A stretch of DNA of 64,000 nucleotides from Spirochaetales bacterium (GCA_016839055.1 JAEKNX010000003.1:310001-374000); one strand, 5' to 3'; counted from the stretch's first letter, positions 35,358-44,310 are shown. Program-made: numbers and translations. Notes: a model not told the origin generated them from the letters alone.

Positions 35358-36818
35358 ATGATAGAGCAAATTGACAGGGAAATATTTTCGAGAGCACGAA
35401 TCACAAAAGACAGAAATTACGACGGCAGATTTTTCTTCGCAGTCAAAACAACAGGAATCTTCTGCCGCCCCTCCTGCCCCTCTCCTGTCGCAAAGGAAGA
35501 AAATGTCGAATACTTCGGAAGCATTTTCGAAGCCCTCGAACTTGGTTACCGCCCATGTGCCCGATGCCGGCCGGATATAAGTCTAGAATATAATAATTCC
35601 TACATAGCCGGCGTCGAAAAAATTCAGCAAGCTCTGAGACTAATATATGACGGATTCCTCAGTTATTACTCCATTGAAGAGCTTGCGGACAGGCTCAATA
35701 TCTCACAGCGGCAACTCAGGAAACTATTCATTGACAGCATAGGACTCCCTCCGGTAAAAATAGGACGGTATCATAAATCAATATTCGCCCGAAAGCTTCT
35801 ATCCTCCTCAGACCAAAGCATAACAGACATTGCCTTTGCCTCAGGATTCAGATCCACCAGACAGTTTAATGCTGCCTTCAAAGACATATACGGCGAATCA
35901 CCATCAGCCTCCAGAAAGCGAACAGGACGCGGTCGGAGCGGGCAGACCGGCTTACTGCTCAAGTACAACAACCCTTTTAACTTTCTCCAAGTTCTCGCAT
36001 TCATGGAACCCAGACTGATAAAAGGAATAGAAGCCATCAAAAATGGACAATATCTGAGGACATTCCGGACTAAAAACGCCCGGGGCTGGCTGGCTGTTTG
36101 TGATAAACCGGAGGAATCAGCCCTCGAATTGAAAATCGTCTGTGATGATGTCCGCTGTTACATGGAGATTTATCTCCGAGTCAGAAGGATGTTTGATCTT
36201 GATACTGATTTTAGTTTAATAAACAAACAACTCGAAGGTGATCAATTACTCTCCCGGGGCATGCCCGGGGGCCGGGTACCGAGACTACCGGTGGCCTTCG
36301 ACCCTTTCGAGTTTTTAATAAGAGCGATACTCGGTCAGCAGATCACAATTAAGGCGGCAACAACCCTCGCGGGACGGATTGCGGAGAAGACTGGTAATAA
36401 AACTGGCCCGGACTTTCCGGAAGACCTTGATTATTTCTTTCCGAATCCGGAGGAGCTTGCCGGAGCGCCTATTGGTAATATCGGGATAACCGGAATCCGT
36501 CAGCAGACTATCCGCACAGTTACTGATGCCGTCCTCTCCGGCAGCCTCAGTCTTTCCGGTAATCGGGGATTTGAAGAATTCAGAAAGAGTTTCTCCGCCC
36601 TGAAGGGCATCGGAAGCTGGACTGTGAACTATGTTGCAATGCGGGGCCTGGGAATGAAGGATGCCTTTCCCGCAACCGATCTTGGGATAATAAAAGCATT
36701 CGCAATACATGAAATAAAAACCACGGAGAAAGAAATTATTAAATCAGCGGAGAAGTGGAGGCCATACCGATCTTACGCGGCTCTCTGCATCTGGAACATT
36801 CCCACGGAAAAGGATTAA
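35358..36818 (+). CDS. Ada-AlkA fusion: DNA-3-methyladenine glycosylase
   Basis: Fusion of Ada N-terminal modules with an AlkA glycosylase (486 aa). Residues ~20-75 are the Ada zinc domain: FCRPSCPSP and ARCRPD supply the cysteines, one of which accepts methyl groups from phosphotriesters in Ada. Residues ~85-185 are an AraC-type helix-turn-helix (SIEELADRLNISQRQLRKLF). The rest is AlkA: an N-terminal domain, then HhH-GPD with GIGSWTVNYVAMRG and the catalytic Asp in AFPATDLGI. The protein probably both senses alkylation and removes alkylated bases. The Ada methyltransferase module is supplied separately by the next gene, one base downstream. Confidence 0.92.
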   Translation: MIEQIDREIFSRARITKDRNYDGRFFFAVKTTGIFCRPSCPSPVAKEENVEYFGSIFEALELGYRPCARCRPDISLEYNNSYIAGVEKIQQALRLIYDGFLSYYSIEELADRLNISQRQLRKLFIDSIGLPPVKIGRYHKSIFARKLLSSSDQSITDIAFASGFRSTRQFNAAFKDIYGESPSASRKRTGRGRSGQTGLLLKYNNPFNFLQVLAFMEPRLIKGIEAIKNGQYLRTFRTKNARGWLAVCDKPEESALELKIVCDDVRCYMEIYLRVRRMFDLDTDFSLINKQLEGDQLLSRGMPGGRVPRLPVAFDPFEFLIRAILGQQITIKAATTLAGRIAEKTGNKTGPDFPEDLDYFFPNPEELAGAPIGNIGITGIRQQTIRTVTDAVLSGSLSLSGNRGFEEFRKSFSALKGIGSWTVNYVAMRGLGMKDAFPATDLGIIKAFAIHEIKTTEKEIIKSAEKWRPYRSYAALCIWNIPTEKD

Positions 36819-36819
36819 T

Positions 36820-37296
36820 ATGTATTATACGAAGATAGAAACACCTATATGTGAAATTATACTTGCCGGAGACGAGGAGGGGCTAAAACACCTACATCTC
36901 AACACCGGTGAGGGAAAGCGGATATTCAAGATCTACCCGGAATGGCAGAAAAATGATTCTTTCTTTGAAAACACAGTAACCCAAATAAAAGAATATCTCG
37001 ACGGACGCCGCACAACTTTTGACATCAGACTTGCCCCTGACGGAACTGAATATCAGAAAAGAGTATGGACAGAACTTAGAAAAATCCCTTTCGGCAAGAC
37101 CCAAACCTATGGCCAGATAGCGGCAGAACTCGGGAATAAAAATGCTGCCAGAGCAGTCGGGATGGCGAACAGTAAAAACCCCATCCCGATAATCGTGCCC
37201 TGTCACCGGGTTATAGGCAGCAACGGCAGCCTGACGGGCTTTGCCCACGGCCTCAGGGTAAAACAGCTGCTGCTGAACATTGAATTAAAAACTTAG
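36820..37296 (+). CDS. ogt: Methylated-DNA-protein-cysteine methyltransferase
   Basis: O6-alkylguanine-DNA alkyltransferase (158 aa), a suicide repair enzyme. The acceptor cysteine is in IIVPCHRVIG, followed by the binding loop SLTGFAHGLRVKQLLL. The DNA-binding helix is FGKTQTYGQIAAELG. Its start lies one base after the ada-alkA stop, so the two alkylation-repair proteins are made together. The order matches Ada's missing third module. Confidence 0.95.
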   Translation: MYYTKIETPICEIILAGDEEGLKHLHLNTGEGKRIFKIYPEWQKNDSFFENTVTQIKEYLDGRRTTFDIRLAPDGTEYQKRVWTELRKIPFGKTQTYGQIAAELGNKNAARAVGMANSKNPIPIIVPCHRVIGSNGSLTGFAHGLRVKQLLLNIELKT

Positions 37297-37332
37297 GATA
37301 CATAGATGACAGCAGCCTGCCCATCTTTTCCA

Positions 37333-37527
37333 TTACTCAATAATCTGATGAACCCTGCCAACCTGACCGTCGGTAAGCCGCACCTTGATTCCGTGCGGAT
37401 GCGTCGGAGAATTGGTTAACAGGTCAGCGACAACTCCTTCGGTAAGAGCCCCGGTACGCTGGTCTTTCTTGAGTATTATTGCAACCTTCAGTCCAGCCCT
37501 GATATTTTTCCTTGTTTTTCCATCCAT
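37333..37527 (-). CDS. YwbE family protein
   Basis: Short protein of 64 aa matching the YwbE (DUF2196) family over its whole length: RAGLKVAIILKKDQRTGALT followed by DLLTNSPTHPHGIKVRL. The start at 37527 follows GGGAGG and gives the normal family length; the longer frame is rejected. The function is unknown. It is convergent with ogt. Confidence 0.85.
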   Translation of the reverse strand: MDGKTRKNIRAGLKVAIILKKDQRTGALTEGVVADLLTNSPTHPHGIKVRLTDGQVGRVHQIIE

Positions 37528-37628
37528 ACTATAAAAAACCTCCCTGAAATTTTGACAAATAGATCTTCGTATCATAGAATTAATCAAAGATTATTTATAT
37601 AGTCATTGAAAGATGAGATCAAGGTGAA

Positions 37629-38009
37629 ATGATAATGAGATTGATGATTGTTGATGATTCAAGAGCCTCACGAATGCTGATAAGATCGATTATTTCCGAG
37701 TACAACAGTACTATTACCATAATAGAAGCGGAAAACGGCGCGATAGCGGTGGAAAACTATAGAAAAGAAAAACCGGAAATAGTTTTTCTTGACCTGACAA
37801 TGCCGGTCATGGACGGATTTGAAGCGCTTAAACTTATCCTGGAAATAAACAATAATGCTGTTGTCATTGTTCTGACGGCCGACATCCAGGGGAAATCAGT
37901 TGAACGGTGCATGAATCTCGGGGCATATATGGTGATGAAGAAACTTCCCCAAAAAGATATTATTTTCAAAACGCTCGAAGAAATAATAAAAAGCCGGGAT
38001 TTAAAATGA
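37629..38009 (+). CDS. CheY-like response regulator
   Basis: Single receiver domain (126 aa) without an output domain. The acidic pocket is MIVDDSR, the phosphorylated Asp55 is in VFLDLTMPVMDG, and the conserved Thr is in VIVLTAD. The usual switch Lys is in MVMKKLPQKD. Its stop overlaps the start of the CheC-like gene (ATGA), which suggests that the phosphatase acts on it. No CheA is encoded nearby; an unlinked kinase must phosphorylate it. Confidence 0.92.
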   Translation: MIMRLMIVDDSRASRMLIRSIISEYNSTITIIEAENGAIAVENYRKEKPEIVFLDLTMPVMDGFEALKLILEINNNAVVIVLTADIQGKSVERCMNLGAYMVMKKLPQKDIIFKTLEEIIKSRDLK

Positions 38010-38638
38010 ATAGTGATTATTGTCTTTCAGAACTTGAACTCGACGCGCTCGGAGAAGTCATGAATATATCATTCGGCGCTGCCGCGGCAGATCTTGCCGA
38101 GGTTATGGATATTTTCATTCATCTCAACATCCCTCATATTAAAACCATTGAGGCTTCAGGCCTGCTCGAATATATAAGCAAAGAGATTCCAGACTTTGAG
38201 AGCTGCAGTGTAATAGAGCAAAAATATCACGGAGATTTCAACGGCCTGGCCCTCCTCATCTTCCCGTACGGAACCGAGAAAGAACTTGTTTCATACTTTC
38301 AGCAGCCCGATAATATCAGTTATGAATCGGATGAAATCATAGAACTGGAACGTGAAGTTCTTATGGAAATCGGCAACATCCTGATTGGAGCCTGTATTGG
38401 AAAACTGTTTGAACTCATTAACAGTACAATTACTTATTTTCCCCCGGAAGTATTAACAGGAAAAAACCTGGAAAGCTCTTTCATCAACAGCCATCTAGAT
38501 GAAGAGAATATCTCAATAACTTTTAGAACACATTTCAAATTTGAAGACAGGAAAATTGAGGGCTATATGTTTCTGCTTAACAGTAAGAATTCAATTCCTC
38601 ATCTTAAGAAAGCATTATCAACTTTCATGGGACTATAG
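38006..38638 (+). CDS. CheC-like CheY phosphatase
   Basis: CheC/CheX-family protein (210 aa). Both active-site signatures of CheC are present: LGEVMNISFGAAAADLAEVM near the N-terminus and VLMEIGNILIGACIGKLFEL in the second half, each with the Glu and Asn needed to hydrolyse phospho-CheY. Start 38006 is preferred because it forms an ATGA overlap with the receiver gene and starts just before the first motif; the longer frame lies inside that gene. It is followed 2 bases later by a GGDEF gene. Confidence 0.9.
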   Translation: MNSDYCLSELELDALGEVMNISFGAAAADLAEVMDIFIHLNIPHIKTIEASGLLEYISKEIPDFESCSVIEQKYHGDFNGLALLIFPYGTEKELVSYFQQPDNISYESDEIIELEREVLMEIGNILIGACIGKLFELINSTITYFPPEVLTGKNLESSFINSHLDEENISITFRTHFKFEDRKIEGYMFLLNSKNSIPHLKKALSTFMGL

Positions 38639-38640
38639 AT

Positions 38641-39579
38641 ATGTATGAACAGGTTCTCGATGCGATCAATCTTGGGATTGTAATCATCGACGCAAATTAT
38701 AAAGTGAAAGAATGGAACCGTTGGATGGAAATTCAGAGCCGGATTGACAAGAAAGATATCATAGACACTAATATCTTCAATCATTACCCGAACCTGAAGA
38801 GTGCCAGCTTCATGAGAAGCTGTAAATCAGTTTTAAAATTCGGTAATTATGTCTTTTTCTCACAGAAGCTGCATAAATATCTATTTCCTTTAATGGTTAC
38901 AGGGGTTTATTCCAAGAGTTTTGATTATATGCAGCAAAGCTGTTCAATGACTCCGCTCCGTGACAATGACGGAAATGTTACCAACATTGTAATTACAGTC
39001 CAAAATGTTACCGAAAACGTCTTCCTGGAGAAATCTCTCAAGGCGATGGTGCTCGAAGACGGTCTGACTGGAATTTATAACCGCAGATATCTGGATAAAA
39101 GGCTTGAAGAGGAGTTCTTTCGATTCAAGCGCACCGGCAGAAGTCTCAGTTTGATAATGCTTGATATCGACGATTTCAAGAAGATTAATGATACCTACGG
39201 TCACCCCTTCGGTGATACTGTCCTGAAGAGAATTGCCGAGACTTGCATGTCGGTAACAAGAGACAGTGATGTTCTGGCAAGATTCGGCGGAGAAGAATTC
39301 TGTCTAATCCTGCCAGAATCAGAGAGGGCAGGAGCGCTGGCATTCGGCGAACGGCTGCGAAAGGCCATAGCCGATCTCAAAATCCCTTTTAATAAAGCCG
39401 GCAAGGATATCAGCCTGACCGCAAGTCTCGGAATATCGGTAGTGGATTCACAGACAGAATCAGGCGCAGCACTGCTAAAAGAGGCGGATGCGGCGCTCTA
39501 CTTCTCAAAAAAGAACGGGAAAAATATGGTCAAAGATTATACTAAAGACTGTGATTATGAACAGACAAATTCAAAGTAA
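38641..39579 (+). CDS. PAS-GGDEF diguanylate cyclase
   Basis: Cytoplasmic diguanylate cyclase (312 aa). A PAS domain covers about residues 1-130 (VLDAINLGIVIIDANYKV). The GGDEF domain spans ~140-305, with GGEEF at 216-220. RDSD at 207-210 lies five residues before it, which is the product-inhibition I-site RxxD. So the enzyme is predicted to be active and feedback-inhibited by cyclic di-GMP. It follows the CheC-like gene by 2 bases and is probably controlled by the same operon signals. Confidence 0.94.
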   Translation: MYEQVLDAINLGIVIIDANYKVKEWNRWMEIQSRIDKKDIIDTNIFNHYPNLKSASFMRSCKSVLKFGNYVFFSQKLHKYLFPLMVTGVYSKSFDYMQQSCSMTPLRDNDGNVTNIVITVQNVTENVFLEKSLKAMVLEDGLTGIYNRRYLDKRLEEEFFRFKRTGRSLSLIMLDIDDFKKINDTYGHPFGDTVLKRIAETCMSVTRDSDVLARFGGEEFCLILPESERAGALAFGERLRKAIADLKIPFNKAGKDISLTASLGISVVDSQTESGAALLKEADAALYFSKKNGKNMVKDYTKDCDYEQTNSK

Positions 39580-39638
39580 GACGAGTCCATCAGATGAGAT
39601 AAGGAAAGAAAAATTATCTATTCGCCAATTTCCCGGGG

Positions 39639-39845
39639 TTACATTTCCCGTCTGAGATTCTCGAGATCAACAATACAGCGGTCAAGAACGCCTGTTCGGA
39701 GATGGGCCTGATATAGACTGCAGCCGGCTTTAATGTTTTCAATTATATAAGAAAGCTCCCTGTTTGAAAAAAAACGTGCGGCCTGCCTGAAAAACCGGTC
39801 CTGTTCCTGAACCGATAGACTTGATATCCATGTTTTAAGAGTCAA
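39639..39845 (-). CDS. Small protein coupled to a response regulator
   Basis: Unknown protein of 68 aa, predicted to be helical: MTLKTWISSLSVQEQDRFFR at the N-terminus, then a conserved-looking middle (SYIIENIKAGCSLYQAHLRT). It has no membrane segment and one cysteine. Its start overlaps the stop of the response regulator (ATGA), which strongly suggests real translation and a shared role. It could be an anti-sigma-like or receiver-binding small protein; nothing more can be said. Confidence 0.65.
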   Translation of the reverse strand: MTLKTWISSLSVQEQDRFFRQAARFFSNRELSYIIENIKAGCSLYQAHLRTGVLDRCIVDLENLRREM

Positions 39846-40228
39846 ACAGCACCTGCCCTTTCAAGAGTATCCTTTATTACCTTTAAAAGCTCTTCCATCT
39901 TCACAGGTTTCTCAAGATAAGCCGCCGGCCTGGTCTTCATGGCTCTTTCTTTAATTGTACTGTCTGGGTAGGCGGTTAAAAAGACAACCGGGATAGGCTT
40001 TATGATGCTTATCCTCTGAGCCGCATCTATTCCGTCAATAAAACTTTTCAAATGAATATCCATAATAATCAAGTCAATGTTCTTGGATAGCACTTCGTCG
40101 ATAACCCGATTAGCGGAATCTACAGGTGAACCGACTTCATATCCTTGCTGCTCAAGGAATTCCTTCATTTCAAGGGCAAGAACTCCCTCATCTTCAACAA
40201 TCAATATTCTAGACTTTCGCAAATCCAT
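39842..40228 (-). CDS. Response regulator receiver protein
   Basis: Receiver domain protein (128 aa). The acidic pair is in ILIVEDEGV, the phosphorylated Asp57 in IDLIIMDIHLKS, and the conserved Thr in VVFLTAYPD; the final Lys is in YLEKPVKMEEL. The IHLxxxxDGIxxA pattern is typical of receivers paired with HisKA_2 kinases. It has no output domain. It is divergent from the histidine kinase at 40359, which probably phosphorylates it. Confidence 0.93.
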   Translation of the reverse strand: MDLRKSRILIVEDEGVLALEMKEFLEQQGYEVGSPVDSANRVIDEVLSKNIDLIIMDIHLKSFIDGIDAAQRISIIKPIPVVFLTAYPDSTIKERAMKTRPAAYLEKPVKMEELLKVIKDTLERAGAV

Positions 40229-40358
40229 GCTCCTGTTAAATGAGATTCAATAGCTTTGAAATACTGCATTAACTTAACACAAGGCAAATCAATTCACAAT
40301 ATGGATCTTCATATTCATCGTGTAGATTTTTTAAGGATGGAAGAGTAGTATTTAAACC

Positions 40359-41438
40359 ATGAACGAATCAGACAATGAATCACAGAGAAAATTCCGGTTT
40401 TCAGTCCGTAAGATTGATAAATTTCTTCACAATCTTCATACTAACAGAAGCAGATTCAACAAACTGATTACCATAGGAATCAGCTTCCTCACTTATGCTC
40501 TCATCATTCTTCTTTTTGGAAACCATCTTAAAGTTTCCAGTAATTATTTTATTATTATCCCGCTGATTGCTGTTTCTTTTTCTTTCGGCTTCAAGGGGGG
40601 AATTCCCGCGGGAGTATTCTCTCTGCCTCTGAACCTCCTGATGTTCCAGCTTCTCGGGCATCCCGAATACGCACCGCAGAGCAAACTGATTGCCGAGATC
40701 TCCGGAATTGTGTTTGGGACAATCCTCGGATACCTGAGTGATTATTATTACGAGATAGAAGTCGAGATTGAACGAAGACGCATAGCGGAAGAAAAACTGC
40801 AGCAGTTGATAAATGAAAAAGAAATCCTGATTCAGGAGATCCATCACCGGGTAAAGAATAACCTCAACATCGTAAAGAGCCTTATCCAGCTTCAGCTTAA
40901 CCGGAGTAACAACAAGGAGTTCATCGAAGAGGCAGAAAAGCTTATTCGAAGAATTTTTTCCATATCAAAAGTTCATGAACAGCTATATAAGGGAGACAGG
41001 TTAACCTCTCAATCGTTAGGCAAATACATTCCAACCCTCATTAAGGATATTTTAGCGGGACTTGATGAAGGAAGACTCGCTGTTAAGTATATTATCGAAA
41101 TCCCTGAGACAGAAATTACCCTTGAACAAGCAACATCACTTGGACTGATTATTAACGAGGTTCTGACTAACGCTATTAAGTACAGTCTCTCCCTGGTTGA
41201 ATCGCCTGAACTTGAAGTTGTCCTCAGAAAAGAACCAAGAATCACGATAATTGAACTGATCAATAACGCACCAACCTTTATTCCAGGACCGGAGGAATGT
41301 AACGGACTTGGATTGAAGCTAATAAAAACGCTTTGCGATCAGCTGAATGCCTACTATGAATATCTGCCGAGCAGGGGGACAACCTTCAGGTTAATCCTGC
41401 CTGAGGTCAGTTACAGGCAGGCAGAGCTTCCATCTTAA
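40359..41438 (+). CDS. Membrane histidine kinase, HisKA_2 type
   Basis: Sensor kinase of 359 aa. Residues ~35-130 contain several hydrophobic segments (ITIGISFLTYALIILLF, NYFIIIPLIAVSFSFGF, SGIVFGTILGYL), so the sensory part is membrane-embedded without a large outer domain. The HisKA_2 phosphoacceptor is His162 in IQEIHHRVKNNLN. The HATPase region has TSLGLIINEVLTNAIKY (N box) and GLGLKLI (G box). It is divergent from its likely partner regulator at 39842. Confidence 0.93.
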   Translation: MNESDNESQRKFRFSVRKIDKFLHNLHTNRSRFNKLITIGISFLTYALIILLFGNHLKVSSNYFIIIPLIAVSFSFGFKGGIPAGVFSLPLNLLMFQLLGHPEYAPQSKLIAEISGIVFGTILGYLSDYYYEIEVEIERRRIAEEKLQQLINEKEILIQEIHHRVKNNLNIVKSLIQLQLNRSNNKEFIEEAEKLIRRIFSISKVHEQLYKGDRLTSQSLGKYIPTLIKDILAGLDEGRLAVKYIIEIPETEITLEQATSLGLIINEVLTNAIKYSLSLVESPELEVVLRKEPRITIIELINNAPTFIPGPEECNGLGLKLIKTLCDQLNAYYEYLPSRGTTFRLILPEVSYRQAELPS

Positions 41439-41621
41439 GGTAGACCCGACATCCCAGCTTTTTGCCAAGCGAACGTAATTCTATAAGCGGCGTCTTAACA
41501 TGCAGGCTTTTCACACTTTCTCCTGCCGTCTATGATCTTTAAAAAAAAGAGGAAGTCAAGAGAAGAGGAAACTGTTTGCACCTTGAGCTTTTTCCGACAT
41601 ATAATTACGGGGGTGGGTAAT

Positions 41622-42284
41622 ATGATAAAAGCACAGAAAAAGCCGCAGATACAATCTACAGATGATATGAAAAAGATAAGTATAGTTAATATACCGGTCT
41701 TTTTTAGAATCGCGGTATGCCTGACAGCCCTGTTCGGCACAATAATGAGAATAGTGCTCTCATTTTACATTAACCCCGGCATTGAGGTTTTTTTATACTT
41801 CACAATCCAGAGCAACATCATGGTCTGCGCCTTCCTGCTGATTGAATTATTTCGTGATAAGAAAAAAAAGTCGCCTCACCCCGCCCTTCAGGGCGGAATA
41901 GTTCTGTATATCCTCATAACAGGAATAATCTACAACACAATGCTCGCATCAGGAATTCAGGCTGAAGGTATAAATCTGATTATTCTTACGATCAATCATA
42001 CGTTAACTCCAATCCTGTTTTTTATTGACTGGATAATCAGCAGCCGAAAGGGTCTGTTAAAATGGAAGCACCTGCTGCTATGGCTTATATATCCCCTTGC
42101 TTACCTTGTAGCAGGAAGTATTGAAGGAGCCGTCAAAGGGCAGTTCCGCTACCCCTTTCTGGATTTCATACACCAAAAACCTGCCTACTTTTCCCTAGGA
42201 CTTACAGTTGTGATCTCTGCCTTCGTGCTTGTCGGTATTTTCATAATCCTTATGGATAAAAAACTTTCGCCGAGAATCAAATAA
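41622..42284 (+). CDS. Pr6Pr-like family membrane protein
   Basis: Membrane protein of 220 aa. The start at 41622 follows a GGGGGTGGG stretch; the longer frame adds a basic, unlikely extension. Six hydrophobic segments are visible: IAVCLTALFGTIMRIVLSF, the second near FTIQSNIMVCAFLL, and so on. The FTIQSN motif and NHTLTPILFFIDW are typical of the Pr6Pr (FAR-17a/AIG1-like) family, some eukaryotic relatives of which are serine hydrolases. The function in bacteria is unknown. It is followed 7 bases later by an ArfB-like gene. Confidence 0.8.
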   Translation: MIKAQKKPQIQSTDDMKKISIVNIPVFFRIAVCLTALFGTIMRIVLSFYINPGIEVFLYFTIQSNIMVCAFLLIELFRDKKKKSPHPALQGGIVLYILITGIIYNTMLASGIQAEGINLIILTINHTLTPILFFIDWIISSRKGLLKWKHLLLWLIYPLAYLVAGSIEGAVKGQFRYPFLDFIHQKPAYFSLGLTVVISAFVLVGIFIILMDKKLSPRIK

Positions 42285-42291
42285 TCGTATC

Positions 42292-42696
42292 ATGAATATC
42301 GATGAAATCACCTATTGGGTGAAAAATACGGCGAAAATACAGCACTCCAGATCTTCCGGCCCAGGAGGTCAAAATATAAACAAAGTAAATACCCGGGTCA
42401 CACTCAGGATTCCTCTAGAAAGTCTCCCTGTCACAACTGCCGACGGCCTGCTCCTCAGGCAGGGTCTATCCGGGAGAATTAATAATGAAGATGAACTAGT
42501 AATCAGCTCTGGTGATACGCGGAGTCAGTTTCAGAATCGCTGCCTCGCGGAGACAAGAGCCGTTAACCTTATTTCCGGTGCGCTCCATCGTCCCCGGAAA
42601 CGGCGGAAAACAAAACCAACCCGATCTTCAGTCGAAAAACGCCTTATCGAAAAAAAACATAGATCGGATATCAAAAAAAACCGCAGGATAGTCTGA
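42292..42696 (+). CDS. arfB: Peptidyl-tRNA hydrolase ArfB-like protein
   Basis: Release-factor-like protein of 134 aa that rescues stalled ribosomes. The catalytic GGQ lies at 25-27 in SSGPGGQNINKVNTRV. The C-terminus is strongly basic (RPRKRRKTKPTRSSVEKR), as needed for insertion into an empty mRNA channel, and the length matches ArfB/YaeJ. There is no stop-codon-recognition domain. Confidence 0.92.
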   Translation: MNIDEITYWVKNTAKIQHSRSSGPGGQNINKVNTRVTLRIPLESLPVTTADGLLLRQGLSGRINNEDELVISSGDTRSQFQNRCLAETRAVNLISGALHRPRKRRKTKPTRSSVEKRLIEKKHRSDIKKNRRIV

Positions 42697-43164
42697 TTAT
42701 TTCAAGCTCCGCAGCACCGATAAAAATCGGCATTTAAGGCATCCACAGAATCCTTCCACAAGTTATCCACAAGCAAAACAATACTGTCTTCTTCGGTTCT
42801 CCGGAGAATAAACAGGCTCCCCCCCGCGGGTTAATAACGATCCTCATTGTGCCGAACAAGGCCCACTATAATGATTTAATATGGGCCGCGTTTGGTAATA
42901 CCCGCTGTTAAAGCCGAAATCAGGATTTTTCCTTCAGTTTAGCTATAAAAACGACTTATATTTTGTCGATTTAGCATTTTCCCCTAGGATTTTTGCTGTT
43001 TTTAGAAAATTCCCGACACTCAAGTCCGTTCCGCATCTATTATTACCGAACACTTTTCCACAACCTTCTACAGCGGTTCCACAGCTTAATAACAGCTTAT
43101 CCGGAAATTCCCCGGCAATACCCAGGTTCAGCAGAAGTTATCCACAGGTTATCCACCGAAGCGG
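42697..43164. other. Intergenic region with a cluster of DnaA-box-like sequences
   Basis: This 468-base gap between convergent genes carries two perfect TTATCCACA boxes (42763-42771, 43138-43146) and two with one mismatch (TTTTCCACA 43054-43062, TTATCCACC 43149-43157). A weaker TTATCCGGA is at 43097. All are on the plus strand. A T-rich stretch lies near 42935-43010. It could be a replication origin, a DnaA-titration locus or a coincidental cluster. No dnaA, dnaN or gyrB is in the window. No tRNA or open reading frame is seen inside. Confidence 0.5.
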
Positions 43165-44310
43165 TCAAGCTGGAAAAAGAAAAATAATCAGAAGATAAAC
43201 ATAATGTGCGGTAACTCCCGCGGCAATTCCACCGATAGTATGGGAGAGAATAGCCTTCGAAGTCAGCTGCCGATAACCGAGGGAATCCATCATGGCTATA
43301 TGAGTAGAAAGATAACCCGACCAGCACATTCCTATGGCGGTGAAAACTGCAATGTCATTCCCATTCACAAGCCCCTCACTCAGGAAGCGCGGAATAAGAG
43401 CCAGCGCCGCTCCTACCGCGCCCATAGCAGTAATTGGAAAAGCAATAGCATCGGGTGACGAGAATCCAAAGAGAATTTTCATTGGATAGAAAAGAATTTT
43501 CCCAAGGATGGGCAAGACGGGAACTCCCTGAAAAGCCGAGCCGTCATAACCGCCGTCACCCGGACCAAAGGTAAGCATCAGAACCATGGTGCAGATGACT
43601 AGCACTCCCGGGACAATCTCAAAACCTATCTCGAGCCCGTTCTTGCCGCCTTCGAGAAGCGAACTGAGCAGCCGCTGAAAAATATTACCGTCTCGAATTT
43701 TGCGACCTATGGGTTTTAATGTCTTTGTCTCACTGCCCGAAGGTCTTCTCTCAACACCGAATTCCTTCATCGTAAAACGCAGCATTATCCGTGTAGAGAC
43801 GATTGAGCCTACTATGGCGCCGAAGTTTCCAATGAAAGCTTCCCTGAAAAAACCCTGGGCCATCATAAAGGCGGTAACTATCAATCCCATGCCGAATGCC
43901 GTGCCGAAGTTTGCGAGAGCCGGTTTCTGGTACTCTTCGAAATTGTCTATAAACGAGGAATCCTTCGACAATGCGATGATTGCGGGATTGTCGGAGATAT
44001 AGGTAGACAGGGCACCTATTGCCGAAACACCCGGCATCCTCCATATGAGTCTTACAGCGGGTGCAAGAATCCAATTTAACAGCTCAAGGACTCCGAACTC
44101 GGCAAGAAAACTACCGAACGCACCAGAGAGTACGGTAATAGCCATGATGAAGAATACAGTATTAAGAAGAAGATCATGGGATGTCGCCATAAGAGTAGAA
44201 AAAAAATTAGACAACCCCATCTGATAACTGAAAAAAATCAGAGCCCCGATGATGGCTGCCAGAAGAAAAACAGTCTGGATACCGAACGCTTTTTTGGTTC
44301 TCATAAACAC
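43165..44310 (-). CDS. Membrane protein of the CD0519/YjiH-like Gate-domain family
   Basis: Polytopic membrane protein (381 aa) of the nucleoside-recognition Gate type. Hydrophobic segments include IQTVFLLAAIIGALIFFSY, LLLNTVFFIMAITVLSGAFG and FGMGLIVTAFMMA. Conserved polar motifs inside the membrane region are STYISDNPAIIALSKD and ANFGTAFGMG, typical of this family. Substrate and direction are unknown. It stands alone, next to an iron-dependent alcohol dehydrogenase gene in the same direction. A CTCCGG...CCGGAG inverted pair occurs just before it at about 44313-44337. Confidence 0.8.
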   Translation of the reverse strand: MFMRTKKAFGIQTVFLLAAIIGALIFFSYQMGLSNFFSTLMATSHDLLLNTVFFIMAITVLSGAFGSFLAEFGVLELLNWILAPAVRLIWRMPGVSAIGALSTYISDNPAIIALSKDSSFIDNFEEYQKPALANFGTAFGMGLIVTAFMMAQGFFREAFIGNFGAIVGSIVSTRIMLRFTMKEFGVERRPSGSETKTLKPIGRKIRDGNIFQRLLSSLLEGGKNGLEIGFEIVPGVLVICTMVLMLTFGPGDGGYDGSAFQGVPVLPILGKILFYPMKILFGFSSPDAIAFPITAMGAVGAALALIPRFLSEGLVNGNDIAVFTAIGMCWSGYLSTHIAMMDSLGYRQLTSKAILSHTIGGIAAGVTAHYVYLLIIFLFPA

